From Heliopora coerulea (lineage: Eukaryota > Cnidaria > Anthozoa > Scleralcyonacea > Helioporidae): a stretch of DNA of 64,000 bases. Made by a program: the position numbers and the translations under genes. Location: NCBI GenBank assembly GCA_030142905.1, contig JASJOG010000012.1:682001-746000 (forward strand), given 5' to 3'. How positions within the stretch are numbered: position 1 is the stretch's first letter; each line of letters starts with the position of its first letter. Below, piece by piece: positions 11,030-24,300 of the stretch. Under the pieces are notes generated by a model. That model had not been told where the DNA came from, searched no databases, and worked only from the letters and a program-made list of their open reading frames with translations.

Positions 11030-12812
11030 TTTATTGCATAGAAAGTAGTTTTTCAGTGATTTAAGTGGTTTTTGAGCGAAATTACGTTGAAAATTTTAGG
11101 TGTAAAAATTTGACCAAAATGTAAAGGGGTTAACCTTTGGTTTTTGACGATTTTTCGACCAATTTTCAACTTTCGAAATAAGAGCAGAATGTGAAAGTTT
11201 ATTGCATAGAAAGTAGTTTTGCAGTGATTTTAGTGGTTTTTGAGCGAAATTAAGTTGAAAATTTTAGGTGTAAAAATTTCACCAAAATGTAAAGGGGTTA
11301 ACCTTTGATTTTTGACGATTTTTCAACCAATATCCAACTTTCGAAATAAGAGCGGAATGTGAAAGTTTATTGCATAGAAAGTAGTTTTGCACTGATTTCA
11401 GTGGTTTTTCGGTGAAATTACGTTGAATGTTTTAGGTGGAAAAATTTGACCAAAATGTAAAGGGGTTAACCTTTGATTTTCCACGATTTTTCGACCAATT
11501 TTCAATATTCGAAATAAGAGCAGAATGTGAAAGTTTATTGCATAGAAAGTAGTTTTGCAGTGATTTTAGTGGTTTTTGAGCGAAATTACGTTGAAAATTT
11601 TAGGTGTAAAAATTTGACCAAAATGTAAAGGGGTTAACCTTTGGTTTTTGACGATTTTTCGACCAATTTTCAACTTTCGAAATAAGAGCAGAATGTGAAA
11701 GTTTATTGCATAGAAAGTAGTTTTGCAGTGATTTTAGTGGTTTTTGAGCGAAATTAAGTTGAAAATTTTAGGTGTAAAAATTTCACCAAAATGTAAAGGG
11801 GTTAACCTTTGATTTTCCACGATTTTTCGACCAATTTTCAATATTCGAAATAAGAGCAGAATGTGAAAGTTTATTGCATAGAAAGTAGTTTTGCACTGAT
11901 TTCAGTGGTTTTTCGGTGAAATTACGTTGAATATTTTAGGTGTAAAAATTTGACCAAAATGTAAAGGTGTTAACCTTAGGTTTTTCACGATTTTTCGACC
12001 CATTTCCAACTTTCGAAATAAGGTAAAAATATGTAAGTTTATTGCATAGAAAATAGATTTACACTGATTTCAGTGGACTTTCAGTGAGATTACGTTGAAT
12101 ATTTTAGTAAGAAAAATTTGATCAAAATGTAAAGGTTAACACCTTTTGTTTTTTACGATTTTTCGACCAATTTCCAACTTTCGAAATAAGGTCAAAATAT
12201 GAATGTTTATTGAATGGAAAATAGTTTTGCACTGATCTCAGTGGTTTTTCGGTGAAATTACGTTGAATATTTTAGGTGGAAAAATTGGACCAAAATGTAA
12301 AGGGGTTAACCTTTGGTTTTTTACGATTTTTCGACCAATTTTCAATATTCGAAATAAGGTCAAAATATGAAAGTTTATTGCATAGAAAATAGTTTTGCAC
12401 TGATTTCAGTAGTTTTTCGGAGAAATTATGTTTAATATTTTAGGTGGAAAAATTTGACCAAAATGTAAAGGGGTTAACCTTTGGTTTTGGACGATTTTTC
12501 GACCAATTTTCAATATTCGAAATAAGAGCAGAATGTGAAAGTTTATTGCATAGAAAGTAGTTTTGCAGTGATTTGAGTGGTTTTTGAGCGAAATTACGTT
12601 GAAAATTTTGGGTGTAAAAATTTGACCAAAATGTAAAGGGGTTAACCTTTGGTTTTTGACGATTTTTCGACCAATTTTCAACTTTCGAAATAAGAGCAGA
12701 ATGTGAAAGTTTATTGCATAAAAAGTAGTTTTGCAGTGAATTTAGTGGTTTTTGAGCGAAATTACGTTGAAAATTTTAGGTGTAAAAATTTGATCAAAAT
12801 GTAAAGGGGTTA
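11030..12812 (+). repeat. Divergent satellite, left flank of LINE copy 4
   Basis: This holds the most divergent monomers in the left half: TTTTCAATATTCGAAATAAG (11,500-11,520; 11,835-11,855; 12,330-12,350), TTTGATTTTCCACG, and at 12,020-12,150 a monomer with AGGTAAAAATATG, GTGGACTTTCAGTGAG and AAAGGTTAACACC. Higher divergence is expected at the edge of an array or in parts not recently homogenised. The final monomer carries the same LINE-flank markers as the other insertion copies. Confidence 0.9.
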
Positions 12813-12836
12813 TTATTATTATTAATAAGCTTTATT
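12810..12836 (-). promoter_or_regulatory. LINE 3' end: AATAAA and TAA tail, copy 4
   Basis: Minus-strand AATAAA at 12836-12831, followed by TAA units to 12810. Confidence 0.78.
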
Positions 12837-14019
12837 TGCATGACCTAATTACAGGTATTGCTAAGCGTAATATAAAATGTACATAAAGGAATGTAAGAGT
12901 TAAGTATTAACTAATTTAACTCTATCGAAAACTACTTTAGTTAACAAAATTAATATAATCTTAAATGTATAATATAGTATGAAATCTTAAAAAAGATATT
13001 AATACAACAGGAAAAATTGACAAAAGTGTATGTATCAAAATGTAGAGATTCTAACATTAAAATGTAGTTATGATTTCCAGTTTAAGGGCTTTTGTCTCTG
13101 ATATAGAAACATTTTGAAATATGCTTAGAGAATAGATCTATGATCACCGGGTCATTCAATGACATGACATCACTCAATAATTTTTTCTTTAATTCATTGG
13201 TGGTGTTCACTTTAAAGTAGTCTTTTAAGATGTTATGCGAGTTATTTCGTAAATGTTCGTATTTCTCACATACAAATACAAAGTGAAATTCGTCTTCAAC
13301 TGCACATTTTTTGCAGCATTTACAGATTCTCTCTTCTCGAGGAACATTTTTATAACGACCAAATTCAATTTCTAGCTTATGGTTACTCATACGAAATTTT
13401 GAGAACAGTCTTCTTTGATTGGGGTCTTTAATGATATTTAAGTATTCTTCTAAGTAATATTGTTTTTTAAATGAAGTATAAAATGATAGTTTTGTGGAGT
13501 TTTCCATTTGTTGTTTCCAAAATGACGTATATTTATCTTTAATAGTTTCTACGAAGTCATTTATGTTTGTATCCTGAAAGAATTGTTCAAGATCTATTGT
13601 TTCTTTCATATCAGGATAGAAGTATTTCACAATGTTGACTACGTTAGAGTAAAACGAATCCTTACCGTATAAGTAAAGTCTTTTCGATAGATAAAAACTT
13701 TGTTTCGCTAAACTTGAATCAGGAAGATGATTTATGTGGTTTATGTAAGAAAATAATCTTTTAAATATTGCAATTAATAGAGGGAATTTACCTAATTCAC
13801 CTCTACTAGCAATATTGCTAGCTTTTCTGTTCACACCCAAATAGAGTTTACAAAATTTTAGATGTGCTTTCTCGGTTGATGTCTTGTCCCATTTGGTAAA
13901 ATCGTTGTTGACATAGGCTCCCCAAACCTCAGAGTTATAGAGTAAGATTGGAGATACTATGCCATCAAAGATTTTCATGGCAAGTTTTGCAGGAAGTTTG
14001 TGAAAGTAAAGATGTTTTC
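12813..14019 (-). mobile_element. 5'-truncated LINE, copy 4
   Basis: Junctions and sequence as in the other copies, with GGGGTTA at 12806-12812 and 14020-14026. The distance from copy 3 (8,270 bp) equals 1,214 plus 42 x 168, so the satellite between them is exactly in phase. Confidence 0.92.
13082..14019 (-). pseudogene. LINE ORF2 C-terminal fragment, copy 4
   Basis: Open to a TAA at 13082-13084, with the internal Met at 13978. Identical in translation to the other four copies, with the zinc-binding-like C-X2-C-X9-H-X4-C module intact and no catalytic domains. Confidence 0.87.
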
Positions 14020-15920
14020 GGGGTTAACCTTTGGTTTTTTACGATTTTTCGACCAATTTTCAACTTTCGAAATAAGAGCAGAATGTGAAAGTTTATTGCA
14101 TAGAAAGTAGTTTTGTAGTGATTTGAGTGGTTTTTGAGCGAAATTACGTTGAAAATTTTAGGTGTAAAAATTTGACCAAAATGTAAAGGGGTTAACCTTT
14201 GGTTTTTCACGATTTTTCGATCAATTTTCAACTTTCGAAATAAGAGCAGAATGTGAAAGTTTATTGCATAGAAAGTAGTTTTGTAGTGATTTGAGTGGTT
14301 TTTGAGCGAAATTACGTTGAATATTTTAGGTGTAAAAATTTGACGAAAAAGTAAAGGGGTTAACCTTTGGTTTTTCACGATTTTTCGACCAATTTCTAAC
14401 TTTCGAAATAAAGTCAAAATATGAATGTTTATCGCATAGAAAATAGTTTTGCACTGATCTCAGTGGTTTTTCAGTGAAATTACGTTGAATATTTTAGGTA
14501 GAAAAATTTGACCAAAATGTAAAGGGGTTAACCTTTGGTTTTTGACGATTTTTCGAACAATTTTCAACTTTCGAAATAAGAGCACAATGTGAAAGTTTAT
14601 TGCATAGAAAGTAGTTTTGTAGTGATTTGAGTGGTTTTTGAGCGAAATTACGTTGAAAATTTTAGGTGTAAAAATTTTACCAAAATGTAAAGGGTTTAAC
14701 CTTTGGTTTTTCACGATTTTTCGACCAATTTTCAACTTTCGAAATAAGAGCAGAATGTGAAATTTTATTGCATAGAAAGTAGTTTTGTAGTGATTTGAGT
14801 GGTTTTTGAGCGAAATTACATTGAAAATTTTAGGTGTAAAAATTTGACCAAAATGTAAAGTGGTTAAATTTTGGTTTTTGACGATTTTTCGACCAACTTC
14901 CAACTTTCGAAATAAGAGTAGAATGTGAAAGTATATTGCATAGAAAGTAGTTTTGCAGTGATTTCAGTGGTTTTTGATCGAAATTACGTTGAAAATTTTA
15001 TGTGGAAAAATTTGACCAAAATGTAAAGGGGTTAACCTTTGGTTTTTGACGATTTTTCGACCAATTTTCAACTTTCGAAATAAGAGCAGAATGTGAAAGT
15101 TTATTGCATAGAAAGTAGTTTTGCAGTGATTTGAGTGGTTTTTGAGCGAAATTACGTTGAATATTTTATGTGGAAAAATTTGACCAAAATGTAAAGTGGT
15201 TAACCTTTGGTTTTTGACGATTTTTCGACCAATTTCCAACTTTCGAAATAAGAGCAGAATGTGAAAGTTTATTGCATAGAAAGTAGTTTTGCAGTGATTT
15301 GAGTGGTTTTTGACCGAAATTACGTAGAATATTTTATGTGGAAAAATTTGACCAAAATGTAAAGGGGTTAACCTTTGGTTTTTCACGATTTTTCGATCAA
15401 TTTCCAACTTTCGAAATAAGATCAAATTATGAATGTTTATTGAATAGAAAATAGTTTTGCACTGATCTCAGTGGTTTTTCGGTGAAATTACGTTGAATAT
15501 TTTAGGTGTAAAAATTTGACCAAAATGTAAAGGGGTTAACCTTTGGTTTTTCACGATTTTTCGACCAATTTCCAACTTTCGAAATAAGGTCAAAATATGA
15601 AAGTTTATTGTAAAGAAAATAGTTTTGCACTGATCTCAGTGGTTTTTCGGTGAAATTACGTTGAATATTTTAGGTGTAAAAATTTGACCAAAATGTAAAG
15701 GGGTTAACCTTTGGTTTTTCACGATTTTTCGACCAATTTCCAACTTTCGAAATAAGGTCAAAATATGAAAGTTTATTGTAAAGAAAATAGTTTTGCACTG
15801 ATCTCAGTGGTTTTTCGGTGAAATTACGTTGAATATTTTAGGTGGAAAAATTTGACCAAAATGTAAAGGGGTTAACCTTTGGTTTTTCACGATTTTTCGA
15901 CCAATTTCCAACTTTCGAAA
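14020..15920 (+). repeat. Satellite, right flank of LINE copy 4
   Basis: Full series of right-flank markers in the order seen after copy 1 (GACGAAAAAG near 14,342; GGTAGAAA near 14,497; CACAATG near 14,583; TTTTACCAAAATG near 14,675; GAAATTTTATTG near 14,760; AAAGTGGTTAA near 14,857; TTGATCGAAATT near 14,974). It then passes through class B monomers into class A monomers from about 15,430. Apart from a few single-base changes (for example AAAGTGGTTAAATTTT here) it equals 31,027-32,927. Confidence 0.93.
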
Positions 15921-18390
15921 TAAGGTCAAAATATGAAAGTTTATTGCATAGAAAATAGTTTTGCACTGATCTCAGTGGTTTTTCGGTGAAATTACGTTGA
16001 ATATTTTAGGTGGAAAAATTTGACCAAAATGTAAAGGGGTTAACCTTTGGTTTTTCACGATTTTTCGACCAATTTCCAACTTTCGAAATAAGGTCAAAAT
16101 ATGAATGTTTATTGCATAGAAAGTAGTTTTGCACTGATCTCAGTGGTTTTTGAGCGAAATTACGTTGAATATTTTAGGTGGAAAAATTTGACCAAAATGT
16201 AAAGGGGTTAACCTTTGGTTTTTGACGATTTTTCGACCAATTTCCAACTTTCGAAATAAGGTCAAAATATGAATGTTTATTGCATAGAAAGTAGTTTTGC
16301 ACTGATCTCAGTGGTTTTTCGGTGAAATTACGTTGAATATTTTAGGTGGAAAAATTTGACCAAAATGTAAAGGGGTTAACCTTTGGTTTTTCACGATTTT
16401 TCGACCAATTTTCAACTTTCGAAATAAGGTCAAAATATGAAAGTTTATTGCATAGAAAGTAGTTTTGCACTGATCTCAGTGGTTTTTGAGCGAAATTACG
16501 TTGAATATTTTAGGTGGAAAAATTTGACGAAAAAGTAAAGGGGTTAACCTTTGGTTTTTCACGATTTTTCGACCAATTTCCAACTTTCGAAATAAGGTCA
16601 AAATATGAATGTTTATTGCATAGAAAATAGTTTTGCACTGATCTCAGTGGTTTTTCAGTGAAATTACGTTGAATATTTTAGGTAGAAAAATTTGACCAAA
16701 ATGTAAAGGGGTTAACCTTTGGTTTTTGACGATTTTTCGACCAATTTCCAACTTTCGAAATAAGGTCACAATGTGAAAGTTTATTGCATAGAAAGTAGTT
16801 TTGCACTGATCTCAGTGGTTTTTCGGTGAAATTACGTTGAATGTTTTAGGTGTAAAAATTTTACCAAAATGTAAAGGGTTTAACCTTTGGTTTTTCACGA
16901 TTTTTCGACCAATTTCCAACTTTCGAAATAAGGTCAGAATGTGAAATTTTATTGCATAGAAAGTAGTTTTGCACTGATCTCAGTGGTTTTTGAGCGAAAT
17001 TACGTTGAATATTTTAGGTGGAAAAATTTGACCAAAATGTAAAGTGGTTAACCTTTGGTTTTTGACGATTTTTCGACCAATTTCCAACTTTCGAAATAAG
17101 GTCAAAATATGAATGTTTATTGCATAGAAAGTAGTTTTGCACTGATCTCAGTGGTTTTTGATCGAAATTACGTTGAATATTTTAGGTGGAAAAATTTGAC
17201 CAAAATGTAAAGGGGTTAACCTTTGGTTTTTGACGATTTTTCGACCAATTTCCAACTTTCGAAATAAGGTCAGAATGTGAAAGTTTATTGCATAGAAAGT
17301 AGTTTTGCACTGATCTCAGTGGTTTTTGAGCGAAATTACGTTGAATATTTTAGGTGGAAAAATTTGACCAAAATGTAAAGGGGTTAACCTTTGGTTTTTC
17401 ACGATTTTTCGACCAATTTCCAACTTTCGAAATAAGGTCAAAATATGAATGTTTATTGCATAGAAAATAGTTTTGCACTGATCTCAGTGGTTTTTCGGTG
17501 AAATTACGTTGAATATTTTAGGTGGAAAAATTTGACCAAAATGTAAAGGGGTTAACCTTTGGTTTTTCACGATTTTTCGACCAATTTCCAACTTTCGAAA
17601 TAAGGTCAAAATATGAATGTTTATTGCATAGAAAGTAGTTTTGCACTGATCTCAGTGGTTTTTCGGTGAAATTACGTTGAATATTTTAGGTGGAAAAATT
17701 TGACCAAAATGTAAAGGGGTTAACCTTTGGTTTTTCACGATTTTTCGACCAATTTCCAACTTTCGAAATAAGGTCAAAATATGAAAGTTTATTGCATAGA
17801 AAATAGTTTTGCACTGATCTCAGTGGTTTTTCGGTGAAATTACGTTGAATATTTTAGGTGGAAAAATTTGACCAAAATGTAAAGGGGTTAACCTTTGGTT
17901 TTTCACGATTTTTCGACCAATTTCCAACTTTCGAAATAAGGTCAAAATATGAATGTTTATTGCATAGAAAGTAGTTTTGCACTGATCTCAGTGGTTTTTC
18001 GGTGAAATTACGTTGAATATTTTAGGTGGAAAAATTTGACCAAAATGTAAAGGGGTTAACCTTTGGTTTTTGACGATTTTTCGACCAATTTCCAACTTTC
18101 GAAATAAGGTCAAAATATGAAATGTTTATTGCATAGAAAGTAGTTTTGCACTGATCTCAGTGGTTTTTGACCGAAATTACGTTGAATATTTTAGGTGGAA
18201 AAATTTGACCAAAATGTAAAGGGGTTAACCTTTGGTTTTTCACGATTTTTCGACCAATTTCCAACTTTCGAAATAAGGTCAAAATATGAATGTTTATTGC
18301 ATAGAAAGTAGTTTTGCACTGATCTCAGTGGTTTTTGAGCGAAATTACGTTGAATATTTTAGGTGGAAAAATTTGACGAAAAAGTAAAGG
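15921..18390 (+). repeat. Class A satellite carrying remnants of the LINE-flank marker series
   Basis: Tandem class A monomers that still hold, in the same order and with an offset of 2,184 bp (13 monomers) from the flank of LINE copy 4, the rare variants of that flank: GACGAAAAAGTAAAG at 16,526, TTTTTCAGTG/GGTAGAAA near 16,662-16,690, CACAATGTG near 16,766, TTTTACCAAAATG with GGGTTTAAC near 16,858-16,885, GAAATTTTATTG near 16,942, AAAGTGGTTAAC at 17,041 and TTGATCGAAATT near 17,158. Between these words the monomers carry class A sequence (AAGGTC, GCACTGATCTCAGTGG). No LINE is present here. Confidence 0.88.
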
Positions 18391-21300
18391 GGTTAACCTT
18401 TGGTTTTTCACGATTTTTCGACCAATTTCCAACTTTCGAAATAAGGTCAAAATATGAATGTTTATTGCATAGAAAGTAGTTTTGCACTGATCTCAGTGGT
18501 TTTTCGGTGAAATTACGTTGAATATTTTAGGTGGAAAAATTTGACCAAAATGTAAAGGGGTTAACCTTTGGTTTTTCACGATTTTTCGACCAATTTCCAA
18601 CTTTCGAAATAAGGTCAAAATATGAATGTTTATTGCATAGAAAGTAGTTTTGCACTGATCTCAGTGGTTTTTCGGTGAAATTACGTTGAATATTTTAGGT
18701 GGAAAAATTTGACCAAAATGTAAAGGGTTAACCTTTGGTTTTTCACGATTTTTCGACCAATTTCCAACTTTCGAAATAAGGTCAAAATATGAATGTTTAT
18801 TGCATAGAAAGTAGTTTTGCACTGATCTCAGTGGTTTTTCGGTGAAATTACGTTGAATATTTTAGGTGGAAAAATTTGACCAAAATGTAAAGTGGTTAAC
18901 CTTTGGTTTTTCACGATTTTTCGACCAATTTCCAACTTTCGAAATAAGGTCAAAATATGAATGTTTATTGCATAGAAAGTAGTTTTGCACTGATCTCAGT
19001 GGTTTTTCGGTGAAATTACGTTGAATATTTTAGGTGGAAAAATTTGACCAAAATGTAAAGGGGTTAACCTTTGGTTTTTCACGATTTTTCGACCAATTTC
19101 CAACTTTCGAAATAAGGTCAAAATATGAATGTTTATTGCATAGAAAGTAGTTTTGCACTGATCTCAGTGGTTTTTCGGTGAAATTACGTTGAATATTTTA
19201 GGTGGAAAAATTTGACCAAAATGTAAAGGGGTTAACCTTTGGTTTTTCACGATTTTTCGACCAATTTCCAACTTTCGAAATAAGGTCAAAATATGAATGT
19301 TTATTGCATAGAAAGTAGTTTTGCACTGATCTCAGTGGTTTTTCGGTGAAATTACGTTGAATATTTTAGGTGGAAAAATTTGACCAAAATGTAAAGGGGT
19401 TAACCTTTGGTTTTTCACGATTTTTCGACCAATTTCCAACTTTCGAAATAAGGTCAAAATATGAAAGTTTATTGCATAGAAAATAGTTTTGCACTGATCT
19501 CAGTGGTTTTTCGGTGAAATTACGTTGAATATTTTAGGTGGAAAAATTTGACCAAAATGTAAAGGGGTTAACCTTTGGTTTTTCACGATTTTTCGACCAA
19601 TTTCCAACTTTCGAAATAAGGTCAAAATATGAATGTTTATTGCATAGAAAATAGTTTTGCACTGATCTCAGTGGTTTTTCGGTGAAATTACGTTGAATAT
19701 TTTAGGTGGAAAAATTTGACCAAAATGTAAAGGGGTTAACCTTTGGTTTTTCACGATTTTTCGACCAATTTCCAACTTTCGAAATAAGGTCAAAATATGA
19801 AATGTTTATTGCATAGAAAGTAGTTTTGCACTGATCTCAGTGGTTTTTCGGTGAAATTACGTTGAATATTTTAGGTGGAAAAATTTGACCAAAATGTAAA
19901 GGGGTTAACCTTTGGTTTTTGACGATTTTTCGACCAATTTCCAACTTTCGAAATAAGGTCAAAATATGAATGTTTATTGCATAGAAAGTAGTTTTGCACT
20001 GATCTCAGTGGTTTTTGCGGTGAAATTACGTTGAATATTTTAGGTGGAAAAATTTGACCAAAATGTAAAGGGGTTAACCTTTGGTTTTTCACGATTTTTC
20101 GACCAATTTCCAACTTTCGAAATAAGGTCAAAATATGAATGTTTATTGCATAGAAAGTAGTTTTGCACTGATCTCAGTGGTTTTTCGGTGAAATTACGTT
20201 GAATATTTTAGGTGGAAAAATTTGACGAAAAAGTAAAGGGGTTAACCTTTGGTTTTTCACGATTTTTCGACCAATTTCCAACTTTCGAAATAAGGTCAAA
20301 ATATGAATGTTTATTGCATAGAAAATAGTTTTGCACTGATCTCAGTGGTTTTTCGGTGAAATTACGTTGAATATTTTAGGTAGAAAAATTTGACCAAAAT
20401 GTAAAGGGGTTAACCTTTGGTTTTTGACGATTTTTCGACCAATTTCCAACTTTCGAAATAAGGTCAAAATATGAATGTTTATTGCATAGAAAGTAGTTTT
20501 GCACTGATCTCAGTGGTTTTTCGGTGAAATTACGTTGAATATTTTAGGTGGAAAAATTTGACCAAAATGTAAAGGGGTTAACCTTTGGTTTTTCACGATT
20601 TTTCGACCAATTTCCAACTTTCGAAATAAGGTCAAAATATGAAAGTTTATTGCATAGAAAGTAGTTTTGCACTGATCTCAGTGGTTTTTCGGTGAAATTA
20701 CGTTGAATATTTTAGGTGGAAAAATTTGACCAAAATGTAAAGGGGTTAACCTTTGGTTTTTCACGATTTTTCGACCAATTTCCAACTTTCGAAATAAGGT
20801 CAAAATATGAATGTTTATTGCATAGAAAGTAGTTTTGCACTGATCTCAGTGGTTTTTGATCGAAATTACGTTGAATATTTTAGGTGGAAAAATTTGACCA
20901 AAATGTAAAGGGGTTAACCTTTGGTTTTTGACGATTTTTCGACCAATTTCCAACTTTCGAAATAAGGTCAAAATATGAATGTTTATTGCATAGAAAGTAG
21001 TTTTGCACTGATCTCAGTGGTTTTTCGGTGAAATTACGTTGAATATTTTAGGTGGAAAAATTTGACCAAAATGTAAAGGGGTTAACCTTTGGTTTTTCAC
21101 GATTTTTCGACCAATTTCCAACTTTCGAAATAAGGTCAAAATATGAATGTTTATTGCATAGAAAATAGTTTTGCACTGATCTCAGTGGTTTTTCGGTGAA
21201 ATTACGTTGAATATTTTAGGTGGAAAAATTTGACCAAAATGTAAAGGGGTTAACCTTTGGTTTTTCACGATTTTTCGACCAATTTCCAACTTTCGAAATA

Positions 21301-24300
21301 AGGTCAAAATATGAAAGTTTATTGCATAGAAAATAGTTTTGCACTGATCTCAGTGGTTTTTCGGTGAAATTACGTTGAATATTTTAGGTGGAAAAATTTG
21401 ACCAAAATGTAAAGGGGTTAACCTTTGGTTTTTCACGATTTTTCGACCAATTTCCAACTTTCGAAATAAGGTCAAAATATGAAAGTTTATTGCATAGAAA
21501 ATAGTTTTGCACTGATCTCAGTGGTTTTTCGGTGAAATTACGTTGAATATTTTAGGTGGAAAAATTTGACCAAAATGTAAAGGGGTTAACCTTTGGTTTT
21601 TCACGATTTTTCGACCAATTTCCAACTTTCGAAATAAGGTCAACATATGAATGTTTATTGCATAGAAAGTAGTTTTGCACTGATCTCAGTGGTTTTTCGG
21701 TGAAATTACGTTGAATATTTTAGGTGGAAAAATTTGACCAAAATGTAAAGGGGTTAACCTTTGGTTTTTCACGATTTTTCGACCAATTTCCAACTTTCGA
21801 AATAAGGTCAAAATATGAATGTTTATTGCATAGAAAGTAGTTTTGCACTGATCTCAGTGGTTTTTCGGTGAAATTACGTTGAATATTTTAGGTGGAAAAA
21901 TTTGACCAAAATGTAAAGGGGTTAACCTTAGGTTTTTCACGATTTTTCGACCAATTTCCAACTTTCGAAATAAGGTCAAAATATGAATGTTTATTGCATA
22001 GAAAATAGTTTTGCACTGATCTCAGTGGTTTTTCGGTGAAATTACGTTGAATATTTTAGGTGGAAAAATTTGACCAAAAGTAAAGGGGTTAACCTTTGGT
22101 TTTTCACGATTTTTCGACCAATTTCCAACTTTCGAAATAAGGTCAAAATATGAAAGTTTATTGCATAGAAAGTAGTTTTGCACTGATCTCAGTGGTTTTT
22201 CGGTGAAATTACGTTGAATATTTTAGGTGGAAAAATTTGACCAAAATGTAAAGGGGTTAACCTTTGGTTTTTCACGATTTTTCGACCAATTTCCAACTTT
22301 CGAAATAAGGTCAAAATATGAATGTTTATTGCATAGAAAGTAGTTTTGCACTGATCTCAGTGGTTTTTCGGTGAAATTACGTTGAATATTTTAGGTGGAA
22401 AAATTTGACCAAAATGTAAAGGGGTTAACCTTTGGTTTTTCACGATTTTTCGACCAATTTCCAACTTTCGAAATAAGGTCAAAATATGAATGTTTATTGC
22501 ATAGAAAGTAGTTTTGCACTGATCTCAGTGGTTTTTCGGTGAAATTACGTTGAATATTTTAGGTGGAAAAATTTGACCAAAATGTAAAGGGGTTAACCTT
22601 TGGTTTTTCACGATTTTTCGACCAATTTCCAACTTTCGAAATAAGGTCAAAATATGAATGTTTATTGCATAGAAAGTAGTTTTGCACTGATCTCAGTGGT
22701 TTTTCGGTGAAATTACGTTGAATATTTTAGGTGGAAAAATTTGACCAAAATGTAAAGGGGTTAACCTTTGGTTTTTCACGATTTTTCGACCAATTTCCAA
22801 CTTTCGAAATAAGGTCAAAATATGAATGTTTATTGCATAGAAAGTAGTTTTGCACTGATCTCAGTGGTTTTTCGGTGAAATTACGTTGAATATTTTAGGT
22901 GGAAAAATTTGACCAAAATGTAAAGGGGTTAACCTTTGGTTTTTCACGATTTTTCGACCAATTTCCAACTTTCGAAATAAGGTCAAAATATGAATGTTTA
23001 TTGCATAGAAAGTAGTTTTGCACTGATCTCAGTGGTTTTTCGGTGAAATTACGTTGAATATTTTAGGTGGAAAAATTTGACCAAAATGTAAAGGGGTTAA
23101 CCTTTGGTTTTTCACGATTTTTCGACCAATTTCCAACTTTCGAAATAAGGTCAAAATATGAATGTTTATTGCATAGAAAGTAGTTTTGCACTGATCTCAG
23201 TGGTTTTTCGGTGAAATTACGTTGAATATTTTAGGTGGAAAAATTTGACCAAAATGTAAAGGGGTTAACCTTTGGTTTTTCACGATTTTTCGACCAATTT
23301 CCAACTTTCGAAATAAGGTCAAAATATGAATGTTTATTGCATAGAAAGTAGTTTTGCACTGATCTCAGTGGTTTTTCGGTGAAATTACGTTGAATATTTT
23401 AGGTGGAAAAATTTGACCAAAATGTAAAGGGGTTAACCTTTGGTTTTTCACGATTTTTCGACCAATTTCCAACTTTCGAAATAAGGTCAAAATATGAATG
23501 TTTATTGCATAGAAAATAGTTTTGCACTGATCTCAGTGGTTTTTCGGTGAAATTACGTTGAATATTTTAGGTGGAAAAATTTGACCAAAATGTAAAGGGG
23601 TTAACCTTTGGTTTTTCACGATTTTTCGACCAATTTCCAACTTTCGAAATAAGGTCAAAATATGAATGTTTATTGCATAGAAAGTAGTTTTGCACTGATC
23701 TCAGTGGTTTTTCGGTGAAATTACGTTGAATATTTTAGGTGGAAAAATTTGACCAAAATGTAAAGGGGTTAACCTTTGGTTTTTCACGATTTTTCGACCA
23801 ATTTCCAACTTTCGAAATAAGGTCAAAATATGAATGTTTATTGCATAGAAAGTAGTTTTGCACTGATCTCAGTGGTTTTTCGGTGAAATTACGTTGAATA
23901 TTTTAGGTGGAAAAATTTGACCAAAATGTAAAGGGGTTAACCTTTGGTTTTTCACGATTTTTCGACCAATTTCCAACTTTCGAAATAAGGTCAAAATATG
24001 AATGTTTATTGCATAGAAAGTAGTTTTGCACTGATCTCAGTGGTTTTTCGGTGAAATTACGTTGAATATTTTAGGTGGAAAAATTTGACCAAAATGTAAA
24101 GGGGTTAACCTTTGGTTTTTCACGATTTTTCGACCAATTTCCAACTTTCGAAATAAGGTCAAAATATGAATGTTTATTGCATAGAAAGTAGTTTTGCACT
24201 GATCTCAGTGGTTTTTCGGTGAAATTACGTTGAATATTTTAGGTGGAAAAATTTGACCAAAATGTAAAGGGGTTAACCTTTGGTTTTTCACGATTTTTCG

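Larger units (their letters stand above)
6621..11030 (+). repeat. Mixed class A/B satellite with a 14-monomer duplication
   Basis: Tandem 168-bp monomers alternating between class A (TGATCTCAGTGG) and class B (TGATTTGAGTGG). The stretch about 7,030-7,995 is repeated at 9,382-10,347, an offset of exactly 2,352 bp (14 monomers), with only a few substitutions. A further subtype appears at 8,738-8,780 (ATACTTTAGGAGG, then AAATGGGTTAACATTTGG); it recurs between 34.6 and 39.4 kb. No gene is seen. The long minus-strand open frames here arise because 168 is divisible by three. Confidence 0.93.
11030..15920 (+). repeat. Segmental duplication, copy 1 (contains LINE copy 4)
   Basis: About 4.89 kb of satellite plus LINE that recurs at 28,373-32,927. 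To the right of about 11,800 the offset is a constant 17,007 bp. To the left of about 11,460 it is 17,343, because this copy holds two extra monomers (336 bp) that look like a local two-monomer tandem duplication around 11,460-11,800. The right edge lies near 15,920, where GAAATAAGGTC continues here but GAAATAAGAGC follows at 32,927. Confidence 0.92.
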
